DNA from: a virus
DNA: 48,964 nt
Virus record (IMG/VR): IMGVR_UViG_3300035178_000013
Span: 1-48,964 of that record
Direction: 5' to 3' (one strand)
Shown: one piece after another, positions 14,081 to 22,846 of the stretch
Layout: the number at the start of each line of letters is the position of its first letter
Numbering within the stretch: position 1 is the first letter of the stretch
Notes under the pieces: model-generated
What the model was told of the DNA's origin: nothing
What the model saw: only the letters and a program-made list of their open reading frames with translations
Databases searched by the model: none
Made by a program: the position numbers and the translations under genes

Positions 14081-15533
14081 GCGGGCGGCCTCGTTTCTCT
14101 TCGGCCGAACCCTCAAGGAAGCCAGCTATGACGGCGGCGAGATTGACCCGGACGACTACCTGTACCGGCGCGTCACCGACGACAAGCGGGATCTGAACCC
14201 GATCACCCATCAGCGGGCGATCGAGATCAGCCGCGCCCTGTGGCAGCGGAACCCGATGGCGAAGCGGCTCATCGAGATCGTCCTCGACATGGTGCTCGGC
14301 GATGGCCTGACCCTGAACGCCGAGGACGAGGACGTGCAGGAGATCATCACCGAGTTCTGGGAGGACCCGGTGATGCGCCTCGACCTCCGCTTCCGAGACC
14401 TGATGCGCGACCTGTCGATCGAGGGCGAGCTCGTCCTCCGTGCCTACGAGGGCAACGCCGGCGGCCGGGTCCGGCTGGGCTACATCGATCCCGACCGGAT
14501 CAAGCAGGTGCTCAAGGACCCCGACAACATGTTCGTGGACGACAAGATCGTCCTGAACCCGAAGGAGATCGGTGGCCCGGACGAGGAGCTCCAGTGCGTC
14601 CGGCTCGAGGTGATCGGCGGGAGCCACGAGTACACCGGCGACACCTTCTTCTACGCCATCAACCGATCCGTCGCGGGCCACCGGGGCAACCCGGACCTGC
14701 TGGCCCTCGCCGACTGGATCGATGCACACGACCAGATCCTCTTCAACGCGCTGGACCGCACCGGTCTGCAGAACGCGTTCGTCTGGGACGTCCTGCTCAT
14801 GGGAGCCGACGAGACCCAGATCGGGGAGTGGATCACGAAACACGGCTCGGCTCCGCGGCCCGGCTCGGTGCGGGTCCACAACGACTCTGAGAAGTGGGAG
14901 GCCATCGCCCCTCAGCTCGGTGCCGCGGAACTCGAGACCGTGGCTCGGATGGTGAAGAACCTCGTCCTCGGTGGGCATGGCCTGCCCGAGGCATGGTTCG
15001 CCGAGGGGGACAGCGCCAACCGCGCCACGCTGGCCGAGCAGGGGACGCCGACGTTCCGGATGATCGTCGCCCGCCAGAAGGCGGTGAAGTACATCGTCGA
15101 GGACATCCTGCAGTACGTCATCGAGAAGGCGGTCGAGGCGAGCCGCCTGTCGAAGACCGTCAACCGGACCGTCTCGGTCGACCTGACCGAGCCCAGCTCC
15201 GACGACGTCACCGAGATGGTCACCGCTCTGCCTCAGCTCGTGAACGCGATGATGGGGGCCATCGGCGAGGAGCTCATCAGCCGCGAGTCGGCCCGCACCG
15301 TCTTCCTCCAGCTCGTCAACGGGCTGGGCATCGAGTTCGACCCGGAGTCCGAGGTCGACAAGATCGAGGACGAGAAGGAGGCCGAAGAGGCCAAGGCCGA
15401 AGAGGAGCGGAAGGCGGCCATGGCCCTCGGCCTGCGCCCCTCCCTGCCCGGTGCCGCGGCGATCCAGCCCAATCAGCCGGTTGCGCCGGCGGCCAACGGT
15501 AAGGAGCCCGCGCCCGTCGCTGCGGCGAAGTAG
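14064..15533 (+). CDS. Portal protein
   Basis: A 489-residue portal. It forms the dodecameric DNA gate at one capsid vertex. Recognisable parts are an N-terminal clip/stem region, ITHQRAIEISRALWQRNPMA (binding helix), GYIDPDRIKQVL, a long helix with KAVKYIVEDILQYVIEKAVE, and a charged C-terminal tail with EEAKAEEERKAAMA. Start ATG 14064 follows AGGAG. Size and order (terminase, portal, MuF, capsid) are typical of siphoviruses. Confidence 0.88.
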   Translation: MATWTERAASFLFGRTLKEASYDGGEIDPDDYLYRRVTDDKRDLNPITHQRAIEISRALWQRNPMAKRLIEIVLDMVLGDGLTLNAEDEDVQEIITEFWEDPVMRLDLRFRDLMRDLSIEGELVLRAYEGNAGGRVRLGYIDPDRIKQVLKDPDNMFVDDKIVLNPKEIGGPDEELQCVRLEVIGGSHEYTGDTFFYAINRSVAGHRGNPDLLALADWIDAHDQILFNALDRTGLQNAFVWDVLLMGADETQIGEWITKHGSAPRPGSVRVHNDSEKWEAIAPQLGAAELETVARMVKNLVLGGHGLPEAWFAEGDSANRATLAEQGTPTFRMIVARQKAVKYIVEDILQYVIEKAVEASRLSKTVNRTVSVDLTEPSSDDVTEMVTALPQLVNAMMGAIGEELISRESARTVFLQLVNGLGIEFDPESEVDKIEDEKEAEEAKAEEERKAAMALGLRPSLPGAAAIQPNQPVAPAANGKEPAPVAAAK

Positions 15534-17443
15534 TGGCGACCCAGCTCATCGAGGCCGAGGGCGACTCGACCGATCCGGTCGTTCGGGCGGTGCAGGTCGC
15601 GCTCCAGATGGACCGCAAGCTGCTGGGGATGCAGCGCACCGTGGCCGCCGACATCCAAGCCGACCTCGCACAGGCCCGGCTCGAGATCATCGGTAAGCTG
15701 GCGGTGGTCACCAAGGACTGGCAGCGGTGGCAGCTCGACGCGGTCCTCGACGAGACGACCCGTCAGCTCGAGACGTGGGAGTCTCGGACCCGGACCAACG
15801 TCCAGACCGGTCTGACCAATGCCGCGGTGGAAGGCGAGACCCTCGCCCTCGACACGCTCAATGCTGGCGGCCAGCCCCAGCCCTACCTCCGGCCGACCAC
15901 CGGCTTCGCTCATCTCACCGCCCAGTACGCCTACAGTGCGGACCTCATCAAGGGCGTCTCCCAGTCGACGATCGCGAAGGTCAACACCGAGCTCCGTCGA
16001 GCAGCGATGGCGCTGGATCCCCCGTTCGAGGTGATGCAGCGGCTCGGACCGGTGACCGGCAAGGGGGCGTTCGCCTCGGCGTTCCATCGAGCCGAGGCCA
16101 TCACCCGGACCGAGATGGGGCGTTCGTACAGCGCCAGCAACCACGCCACCCAGCTCGAGCTTGGCAAGCTGAACCCCGGCCTGCGGAAGAAGTGGCTGGC
16201 GGTGGTCGATGCGCGGACCCGCGGCTCGCATATCGCGGCCAACGATCAGGAGCGGGCCCAGACTGAGCCGTACCTCGTCGCTGGCGAGCGGCTGATGTAT
16301 CCCAAGGACCCGTCGGGCTCGGCCGAGAACACGATCATGTGCCGCTGCGTCTCGATGCCGTGGCACCCGAGCTGGAACGAGCCGCTGCCGGCGGACCAGC
16401 CCCCGCCCCCGACCACCGACCCGGCGGTCACCAAGATGCAGGCCAAGGGGGCCGAGTTCCAGCATCTCACGCGGGAGATCAGTGACTGGCTCCGGCGCTA
16501 CAACCTTCGCAACGAGGAGCTCCGCAACTCGGGGCAGTCGGCCACGGCCACCAACGTGGAGCGAGATCGCTGGGGCCGTGAGGCCGACGCGTTCCTGAAG
16601 CGGTTGGGGGCGGTCCGGAACGACCTCTACGCCCTGATGGCCCGGACACCGGAGATGCTGGCCCGGCTCACGTCGGACGATGTCGCCCTGCTGGCTCGGT
16701 TGCGGACGATGGTCAACTCCCAGACGGCGATGACGACGACGGCTCCGATCTTCGACTTTCTGACTGCGGGCAAGCCGCTCGAGCGGTCGATCTCGGCGAT
16801 CCGGACCCAGATCGGTGGGTTGCTGGGCTCGTATGTCCAGTGGTATCAAGTCGGGACCGTCCCGCTGGCCGACCGGGTCATGGATCGACCGCCTCGGAAG
16901 AGCATCAAGCAGGACTACTACGATCGGGCGCTCGCCATCGGGTCGTGGATGGAGACGCAGGGCTACCGGACGACGTGGACCGGCGAGATCGTGGTCGGCG
17001 GGGCGGGGAGTGGGGCGGCGGCGGCGTACTGGCCGAACAGCTCGATCCATCTCAGTCGCAACGTCAACCAGTACAGCGACGCCTCGAAGGACTCGGTCCT
17101 GATGCACGAGCTGCTGCATGGAACGAGCAAGTTCACTGGCGGCCAGCAGGCGATGATCGGGATGGCGGGCTGGGAAGAGGGCGTGGTCGAGATGAACCGG
17201 CAGCTCCTTCAGCCGCTGTACAACGCGGCGACGGGGAAGCCGGCCACCGGCTACGACACCTACCAGCAGTACACCCGGGCGCTCGAGGTGCTGCGAGCGG
17301 GGATCGACATGGCCCCTGAAGAGTTCTACCCTGCACTGATCCGGATCAAGGTCGACGATCGACCCGCGTGGGTCGCCAGTCAGCTCACCCTCAGCGGCGG
17401 GGAGATCAGCACCGCGTTTGCCACGCTGATGGAGGAGCGATGA
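15533..17443 (+). CDS. MuF head protein fused to HELLH zinc metallopeptidase
   Basis: A 636-residue protein, GTG start at 15533 sharing one base with the portal stop. Residues 1-280 are a MuF-type minor head protein: long helices, then RAEAITRTEMGRSYSASNHA (from Arg186), KWLAVVDARTRGSH and MCRCVSMPW (around Cys270). After a helical linker, residues about 455-636 carry MHELLHGTS with His525-Glu526-His529 and WEEG at 547-550, a likely third zinc ligand, as in gluzincin-type metallopeptidases. MuF proteins enter the capsid and some carry toxin domains; this one is probably delivered with DNA. Substrate unknown. Confidence 0.82.
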   Translation: MATQLIEAEGDSTDPVVRAVQVALQMDRKLLGMQRTVAADIQADLAQARLEIIGKLAVVTKDWQRWQLDAVLDETTRQLETWESRTRTNVQTGLTNAAVEGETLALDTLNAGGQPQPYLRPTTGFAHLTAQYAYSADLIKGVSQSTIAKVNTELRRAAMALDPPFEVMQRLGPVTGKGAFASAFHRAEAITRTEMGRSYSASNHATQLELGKLNPGLRKKWLAVVDARTRGSHIAANDQERAQTEPYLVAGERLMYPKDPSGSAENTIMCRCVSMPWHPSWNEPLPADQPPPPTTDPAVTKMQAKGAEFQHLTREISDWLRRYNLRNEELRNSGQSATATNVERDRWGREADAFLKRLGAVRNDLYALMARTPEMLARLTSDDVALLARLRTMVNSQTAMTTTAPIFDFLTAGKPLERSISAIRTQIGGLLGSYVQWYQVGTVPLADRVMDRPPRKSIKQDYYDRALAIGSWMETQGYRTTWTGEIVVGGAGSGAAAAYWPNSSIHLSRNVNQYSDASKDSVLMHELLHGTSKFTGGQQAMIGMAGWEEGVVEMNRQLLQPLYNAATGKPATGYDTYQQYTRALEVLRAGIDMAPEEFYPALIRIKVDDRPAWVASQLTLSGGEISTAFATLMEER

Positions 17444-17748
17444 ACCTGACTCCCGCCGAGGTCATCGACCTCGCCTACAAGGCGCACAGTCGCAGCGAGC
17501 TCATCATGGCGAACGAGCTCCTGCTCCAGCGACTGGCGACCGTGCCGGCGTCTCAGCACCCTGAGAAGATGGCCGAGGAGCTCGGCTGTCTCGAGCTGGT
17601 GACGCACCGGATGCTGGAGCTCCCGCCCGAGGACGCGGTCGAAGGGTTCGATCCGACCGCAGAGCTGGTGGTGGAGCCCGAAGAGGAGGAACCCCTCGAG
17701 CTGCCCGACTCGACCGAGGCCGGGCTGCGCGACCGACTAGGAGGCTGA
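17440..17748 (+). CDS. Acidic protein in the effector cassette
   Basis: A 102-residue protein starting at ATG 17440 in an ATGA overlap. The first 60 residues are helical (VIDLAYKAHSRSELIMANEL); the rest is strongly acidic (VVEPEEEEPLELPDSTEAG). It lies between the MuF-peptidase and the first ADP-ribosyltransferase. A chaperone, adaptor or inhibitor for a neighbouring effector is possible but unsupported by homology. Confidence 0.6.
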   Translation: MNLTPAEVIDLAYKAHSRSELIMANELLLQRLATVPASQHPEKMAEELGCLELVTHRMLELPPEDAVEGFDPTAELVVEPEEEEPLELPDSTEAGLRDRLGG

Positions 17749-17749
17749 C

Positions 17750-18763
17750 GTGCTGGTCCGACTCGAAGAGCACCAGTCCCTCGTCCTCGTCGAAGCTGCC
17801 CAGCCGCGGGTGCCACCGGGAAGCTCGAAGGGCGGACAGTTCGCCAGCACTGGCGGCGGTGGTCACGCCAGCATCACGGGATCGTCCAAGCCGGAACGGG
17901 CGGCCCTCAACAAGTCCACGCGGGGCGAGATCGTGGCCCGCACCAGCGCCCAGCTCGGGATGTCTGAGCGGCCATGGCAGGATGGTGGAGCCGTTGGTGT
18001 CGCCGCCAAGCACACCGGGACTCACGAGGTCGGGAAGCGGCTCGACGCCAACCCTGCCTACCAGAAGGGCCTCCAGACCGAGGGCGGGATGTTCGTGCAG
18101 GGCGAGATGGAGGGGAACGCCCACGGGATCAACGGCTATTCGGGCGGCACCGCGGCGCATCCCCACAGTCAGGGGATGCAGTTCACCGACGGGGCACAGG
18201 ACATGTGGGCCCAGACCGCCTCGGGGTCGCAGACGGCGGCGGACTTCCAGTACGCGGCCAAGGCTGAGTTCGGAGTCGGGTCGACCAAGCACCTGCCGCT
18301 GCAGGCGCGGGGCTCGGCGCTCGAGGTGAGCCGGAACAGGCTGTCCGCCACCGAACTTGCTGATCGACAGGGCGTCATCCGCGCCTATCACCGCTCCCGG
18401 TACGACGACACGCAGGCCCACCTCGCCAGTCTCGGGATGCAGCCGACCGACCGGGTCACGCTCTTCCGGGGTACGGGCTCGATGCACGACGCGTCCGACC
18501 CGTTCTCGGCGGATGCTCCCCGTGAGCTCGAGCGGTCGGGCGCGGGTCGGAGCCGGACCACCACCGTGGAGCTGGCTCCGCTGTCGAGCTGGTCGAACAA
18601 CTTCGTGACCGCCTCCTCGTTCGGGGGGTCGGTCATGGCGGCCAGCTTCCCGGTGAGCCGGATCTATGGCATCAGCACCCGCGGTTCCGGGGCGCACAAC
18701 GAGGGCGAGGTCATCGTGCTCGGCTCGCCGGCGCACGGCTTCGATACGGTGGCCTTCACATGA
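17750..18763 (+). CDS. Tagged ADP-ribosyltransferase 1
   Basis: A 337-residue protein, GTG start at 17750. Residues 16-33 carry the tag AAQPRVPPGSSKGGQFAS, then a Gly-rich linker. The C-terminal domain has the R-S-E ADP-ribosyltransferase signature: Arg240 in VTLFRGTG, LSSWS (278-282) as the STS strand, and Glu318-Gly-Glu320 as the ExE loop. Such enzymes transfer ADP-ribose from NAD+ to host proteins, often on arginine for ExE types. It is paralogous to the next gene and lies among head genes, so injection is inferred, as for T4 Alt. Confidence 0.82.
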   Translation: MLVRLEEHQSLVLVEAAQPRVPPGSSKGGQFASTGGGGHASITGSSKPERAALNKSTRGEIVARTSAQLGMSERPWQDGGAVGVAAKHTGTHEVGKRLDANPAYQKGLQTEGGMFVQGEMEGNAHGINGYSGGTAAHPHSQGMQFTDGAQDMWAQTASGSQTAADFQYAAKAEFGVGSTKHLPLQARGSALEVSRNRLSATELADRQGVIRAYHRSRYDDTQAHLASLGMQPTDRVTLFRGTGSMHDASDPFSADAPRELERSGAGRSRTTTVELAPLSSWSNNFVTASSFGGSVMAASFPVSRIYGISTRGSGAHNEGEVIVLGSPAHGFDTVAFT

Positions 18764-19734
18764 CCCTTGCGATCGATGAGCTGGAGGCCGACTGGATCAA
18801 GCAGGCGCACGTCGATCCGCTCCACGAGGCTGCCCAGCCCCGCGTCCCGGCTGGCTCGACCAAGGGCGGCCAGTTCGCTTCGGCGGGCGGCGGGGCGGGC
18901 ACGTCAACGGCGGGTGCGACTGAGGCCGGCACCGCCAACCGGCAGAGGCTGGACAAGGCCATGTCGCAGACTCGCGGTGGAGTCGGTCCCAGTGAGGTCA
19001 AGGCGCGAGGGGCGACCGAGGTCGGTGCGATGCTCGACAAGCGCGGGTTCGAGCACACCGAGTCGATGGATGGCTACGTCGCGGACAAGGGCCACGACTT
19101 CGGCGATGCGCCGAAGGTGTACACCGACAACCCCGGCTACTGGACGTCGGGGAAGCAGTACGCCAACGCGATGCAGTCGACGTGGGCCCAGTCGGCGGCC
19201 GACAGTCATCCGGTGGCGATCCAGATGCAACATGCCGCCAGCAAAGAGTTCGGCCTGCAGGCTCGGACCGACCACCTGAAGCCTCTCGACTCGAAGGTAG
19301 GTTGGGTGCAGGGCAGGGACCCGGCCACCGACCCGCCGCCGATGTCCACCCTGCGAACGTATGCTCGAGCCCGGTATGACCATACGCAGGCGTCGCTCGC
19401 CGCGATGGGGGTGACCGGCGAAGTCACCCTCTACCGAGGGACGTACACCGGCCGACGTGACCCGGGGACCGGCGGCCCCGAGGTGTCGCCCGCGGCCAGC
19501 ACCTTCCCGACGCGGCAGACCACCAACGCCCATCTGGCCCCGCTCTCGTCGTGGTCGACGTCCATCGATGTCGCGGAGAGCTTCGGCGACTCGGTGATGA
19601 CCGCGACCTTCCCGGTCAAGCGGATCTTCGGCACGGCTCTGACCGGGTCGGGCGCTCTGACTGAGCACGAGGTCATCGTTATCGGTGGTAGCCCCGATCC
19701 GGTCAGCGTCACGACGACCCCGAGGTCGTACTGA
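18760..19734 (+). CDS. Tagged ADP-ribosyltransferase 2
   Basis: A 324-residue protein starting at ATG 18760, overlapping the first transferase. It has an N-terminal DELEADWIKQ segment, the tag QPRVPAGSTKGGQFAS (26-41), and a catalytic domain with Arg226 (VTLYRGTYTG), SSWS (263-266) and Glu302-His-Glu304 (EHEVIVIGG). All three ART signature regions are intact. Similarity to gene 1 across LAPLSSWS and the surrounding region shows duplication followed by divergence. The target is unknown. Confidence 0.82.
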   Translation: MTLAIDELEADWIKQAHVDPLHEAAQPRVPAGSTKGGQFASAGGGAGTSTAGATEAGTANRQRLDKAMSQTRGGVGPSEVKARGATEVGAMLDKRGFEHTESMDGYVADKGHDFGDAPKVYTDNPGYWTSGKQYANAMQSTWAQSAADSHPVAIQMQHAASKEFGLQARTDHLKPLDSKVGWVQGRDPATDPPPMSTLRTYARARYDHTQASLAAMGVTGEVTLYRGTYTGRRDPGTGGPEVSPAASTFPTRQTTNAHLAPLSSWSTSIDVAESFGDSVMTATFPVKRIFGTALTGSGALTEHEVIVIGGSPDPVSVTTTPRSY

Positions 19735-20405
19735 TGACCTTCTACCCCGACGACCTCGAAGAGGATTGGATCAAGCAGGTCCCGCCGTGGGCCATCCGCG
19801 AGGCGTACAACCCGGGCCAGCCGCGCAACCCTCGAGGCTCCCCGCATGGCGGTGAGTTCGCCAGCTCCCGAGGTGGTGCCGGCTCGACGGGTGGCGCGAC
19901 CGGCCAACGCGGCAGGATGGCACCGGCCGAGGGCGAGGCGAAGATCCAAGCCATGGAGGCCCTGATCGCGCACAACAACTACGAGACCGGGGTCGTGTTC
20001 CGCAACGGTGAGCTGGTCGGTGAGGCACGGGGCGACTCCCACTCGGTCGAGGTCGGTTCGCAGCCGGGTGACGTCGTGCTCCACAACCACCCGTCGGATT
20101 CGACGCTGTCTCTGCAGGACGGCGACTCGGCGTTCGGCGGTGAGCTCGGCGAGGTGCGGTCGGTCGGTCCGTCGACGTACTCCCGGCTGGCCCCGGCTCC
20201 GGGCCAGAAGACCTTCAACGCCGCCGATCAGGACCGATACCGGCAGGCCGTCGAGACGACGATCGTCGAGCTTGGGATCGGGCAGAGGGTCCCCGGCGGG
20301 GTCCGGTTTACGACGACCGACCTGCCCTCCCTGAGCCAGCAGACTGCGATGTGGAACCGGATCGCGACTAAGATGCGTGTCCGGTTTGAGGCAGGCTCTC
20401 GATGA
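19734..20405 (+). CDS. Tagged JAB/JAMM-type peptidase
   Basis: A 223-residue protein starting at ATG 19734. The N-terminus (DDLEEDWIKQ, then YNPGQPRNPRGSPHGGEFAS at 25-44) matches the ART2 leader. The C-terminal domain has TGVVFRNGELVGEARGDSH, then LHNHPSD with His117/His119 and Ser126-xx-Asp129: the HxHP...SxxD zinc motif of JAB/MPN+ isopeptidases. Such domains cleave ubiquitin-like or other isopeptide bonds; in phages some process tail or cell-wall substrates. An injected protease effector is the context-based reading. Confidence 0.72.
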   Translation: MTFYPDDLEEDWIKQVPPWAIREAYNPGQPRNPRGSPHGGEFASSRGGAGSTGGATGQRGRMAPAEGEAKIQAMEALIAHNNYETGVVFRNGELVGEARGDSHSVEVGSQPGDVVLHNHPSDSTLSLQDGDSAFGGELGEVRSVGPSTYSRLAPAPGQKTFNAADQDRYRQAVETTIVELGIGQRVPGGVRFTTTDLPSLSQQTAMWNRIATKMRVRFEAGSR

Positions 20406-21385
20406 CCTCGATCATCCTCGACGGCACGGACATCTGGCGTGAGGTTCGCTGGGGTACGCCGCTTCGCGAGCACCTGTCCGGCAAGCATGACCAGCGGGCC
20501 CACGGCCGAAAGGGCAGCCTGTCGGCTCCCGATCACATGGACGGCCTGCATCCGAACGCGGTCGCCGCGATCCATGCCCGGGCGGCCTCGATGGGGATCG
20601 ACTCGGCCGCGATGACCCAGCGGATGACCGATCTCTACCTGAAGGCCACGCCGGCGCAGCTCGAAGCGGGGATGGGCTGGTATCAGAAGGTCGGCGACCA
20701 CGGTGAGGCCATCGGTAGGCCCTACGGCATCAGCCGTGAACGCACGTCGGCGGTGTACGCCGCCCTCAGCCCGGCTCGAAGCTGGGAGAACAACATGCGG
20801 GTCGGCGACTCGATCCTCCACGTCGTGGGCAAGGACGAACCGTTCCACGCAGACCCGACGTTGGCTGCCTCGGCCCGCCCGCCGTTCGGTGGTGGTCGGG
20901 TCCGGCCATCCCAGCTCACACCGGCCCAGCTCGCATGGACGCATCCCGAGTTCCGTGGTGCAGCGGCCTCGTCAATCAATCACTACCGGCAGGTCTCGAC
21001 GGGGATCGAACTGGCTCGGGGCGACATCACGCCAGACATGGCCCTCACCGGCCCGAAGACCCGGTCGTTCCACAACAACATCTTCGACCCCCGAGACGCG
21101 TCCAGCGTCACGATCGACGACTGGATGTACCGAACGGCCCTCGGGCCGGACACGACGCTGACGATCAGCGGAGCCCAGCATCGGACTGGCGACTTCGACT
21201 ACGGCCAGATGGGCGCGGTCATGACCCGCTCGCCGGCCGTCGCGTCGGCTGGCTACCCGTCGGGTTCGGGGCTGTACCCGCTCTTCGGTGATGCGATCAC
21301 CGTCGGCGCTCACAGCGTCGGGGTCCTGCCGCACCAGTTCCAAGCGGTCGTCTGGGTGGTTGCCCGGGACGGCGGGATACAGTAG
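20402..21385 (+). CDS. DUF7178-like protein with KHDQRxHG tag
   Basis: A 327-residue protein starting at ATG 20402. Residues 23-35 (EHLSGKHDQRAHG) are a second class of phage head-associated tag. The main domain has GWYQKVGDHGEAIGRPYGIS, YAALSPARSWENN, GPKTRSFHNNIFDP and SVTIDDWMYRTALG, the order of a phage family I recall as DUF7178 (usually VTIDRHA). The biochemical role of that family is unknown to me. The stop codon lies inside an operator palindrome (21380-21398). Confidence 0.6.
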   Translation: MTSIILDGTDIWREVRWGTPLREHLSGKHDQRAHGRKGSLSAPDHMDGLHPNAVAAIHARAASMGIDSAAMTQRMTDLYLKATPAQLEAGMGWYQKVGDHGEAIGRPYGISRERTSAVYAALSPARSWENNMRVGDSILHVVGKDEPFHADPTLAASARPPFGGGRVRPSQLTPAQLAWTHPEFRGAAASSINHYRQVSTGIELARGDITPDMALTGPKTRSFHNNIFDPRDASSVTIDDWMYRTALGPDTTLTISGAQHRTGDFDYGQMGAVMTRSPAVASAGYPSGSGLYPLFGDAITVGAHSVGVLPHQFQAVVWVVARDGGIQ

Positions 21386-21398
21386 CATGATGCTATGG
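21360..21398 (+). promoter_or_regulatory. Operator and putative promoter within the effector cassette
   Basis: CAGTAGC-ATGAT-GCTATGG (21380-21398) is an exact match to the NNNTAGC-N5-GCTANNN operator. TTGCCC (21360-21365), a 17-base spacer and TAGCAT (21383-21388) could form a promoter, with the ATG at 21395 six bases after the -10 as at the leaderless sites. An alternative -10, TATGGT, would place the start of transcription inside the gene. The promoter is weaker than the reverse ones. Confidence 0.5.
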
Positions 21399-22846
21399 TG
21401 CTGAACCCCTACTCGTACAACGACAGCGAGCTGGAGGCGCTGCCTCCGCCTGACCTGACGGTGGTCGCGACCGACCCACCGGCTCCGCTCCCTGAGCATC
21501 TCCTCGAGGCGGACCCGGTGGTCCCTGAGATCTCGATCCGTGATGACCTGATTGCCGGCGACGTGGTCATCGAGTACCCCGACGTCGGACCAGATGCGGG
21601 CGAGACCCCCGAGCTGGAAGAGGCGTACAACCCTCACCAGCCTCGGAACCCGGCGGGCTCGTCCAAGGGTGGACAGTTCGCCAGCGGTGGTGGGGCTGGA
21701 GCGGCTCAGGGCGACGTCCGCTCCGGCTCCCCGTCGTGGGGCTGGTCGCAAGAGGCGATCGGTCAGCACCCACCGGCGGTGCAGGCCCAGATCCGGAAGG
21801 TCGAGCAGGAGCTGCACGACATCCACACCGAGGCCGAGCGGTTGGTTGGCATCCACCCGACGACCGGCGAGATCCTGTTCGATTCCGGCGTCGTGCAGGG
21901 GGCCGGGATGGACGTCACGCCCGCGATGGACGCCAAGCTGGCCGGCTCGATCATGATCCACAACCACCCGTTGGGCTATCTCGAGCACACCTTCGGTGAC
22001 CCGAAGACCGACCCGCTGACCAATGGCAACTCGTTCAGCTCCGAGGACGTCCTGACCGGTGCTCGGCTGGGCGCGGCCGAGATGCGAGCGGTCGGCCCGC
22101 GGGCAACGTACGTCCTGCGCGGCAAGGCGGATCCGGCGTGGGGCTTCGAGTACAAGGACCGAGCGTCGGCGAACATCGCCCAGCTCGACGTCGCCAACGC
22201 CCTGAGCAACGCCCACACGTCGACCTACCTCCGTGGCTATCAGGCCATTGAGAGCGGCTCGTTGACTCGCCAGCAGGCGTCGGCTCGGCACTGGGATACG
22301 CTGTGGTCCGAGCTCGCTCCCCAGCGGGGCTGGGAGTATCAGGCGTTCAAGGCTCCCGACTTCATCGAGGCATACAACGCCAATCAGCCGAGGGACCGGA
22401 CTGGCAAGTGGGCTTCGGGCGGTTCTGCGGGAACGCAGGTCGCCGTCCGGAGTCTGGAGCGGTCCGGTGGCTACTCGGTCCGGACCTACGGCACGGCCAC
22501 CAAGCGCCCGCCGTCGACCGGGGTGATGATGGGCTACGGTGCCGACCGCGGTCATAACCAGCGGCTGACCCACGCCGAGCACATGTCCCACGCCGATCGG
22601 GTCTCCGCCATCCGCGAGCACTACAAGGCCAACCGGACGTTCATTCAGGCGCACCCCGACCGATTCGCCGGTGGTTGGATGCAGACCCATCCCGATGGCA
22701 GCGCCACGCTCCACCTCGACGTCAGCCGCTACTTCCCGCCCTCCCAGCGGGCATCGGCCATCCGGTTCGGGAAGTCCGAGAACCAGATTGCCGGCTATGA
22801 TCTCGGCTCTGGCGAAGACATCGCAGTAGGTGGAACCGGATCATGA
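21395..22846 (+). CDS. Double-tagged protein: JAB/JAMM domain plus second domain
   Basis: A 483-residue protein from ATG 21395. The tag YNPHQPRNPAGSSKGGQFAS starts at Tyr78 and is followed by a JAB-like domain: ERLVGIHPTTGEILFDSG, IMIHNHP with His189/His191, and Ser215-S-E-Asp218. A second tag, YNANQPRDRTGKWASG, starts at Tyr327 and precedes a smaller domain with GGWMQTHPDGSATLHLDVSR and NQIAGYDLGSGEDI, a beta-rich type common in phage head-associated proteins. The internal second tag implies fusion of two once separate cargo genes. Confidence 0.7.
   Translation: MVLNPYSYNDSELEALPPPDLTVVATDPPAPLPEHLLEADPVVPEISIRDDLIAGDVVIEYPDVGPDAGETPELEEAYNPHQPRNPAGSSKGGQFASGGGAGAAQGDVRSGSPSWGWSQEAIGQHPPAVQAQIRKVEQELHDIHTEAERLVGIHPTTGEILFDSGVVQGAGMDVTPAMDAKLAGSIMIHNHPLGYLEHTFGDPKTDPLTNGNSFSSEDVLTGARLGAAEMRAVGPRATYVLRGKADPAWGFEYKDRASANIAQLDVANALSNAHTSTYLRGYQAIESGSLTRQQASARHWDTLWSELAPQRGWEYQAFKAPDFIEAYNANQPRDRTGKWASGGSAGTQVAVRSLERSGGYSVRTYGTATKRPPSTGVMMGYGADRGHNQRLTHAEHMSHADRVSAIREHYKANRTFIQAHPDRFAGGWMQTHPDGSATLHLDVSRYFPPSQRASAIRFGKSENQIAGYDLGSGEDIAVGGTGS

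Noticed and set aside
15473-17119. 548-codon open frame on the reverse strand
   Set aside because: Antisense to MuF-metallopeptidase; low-complexity composition.
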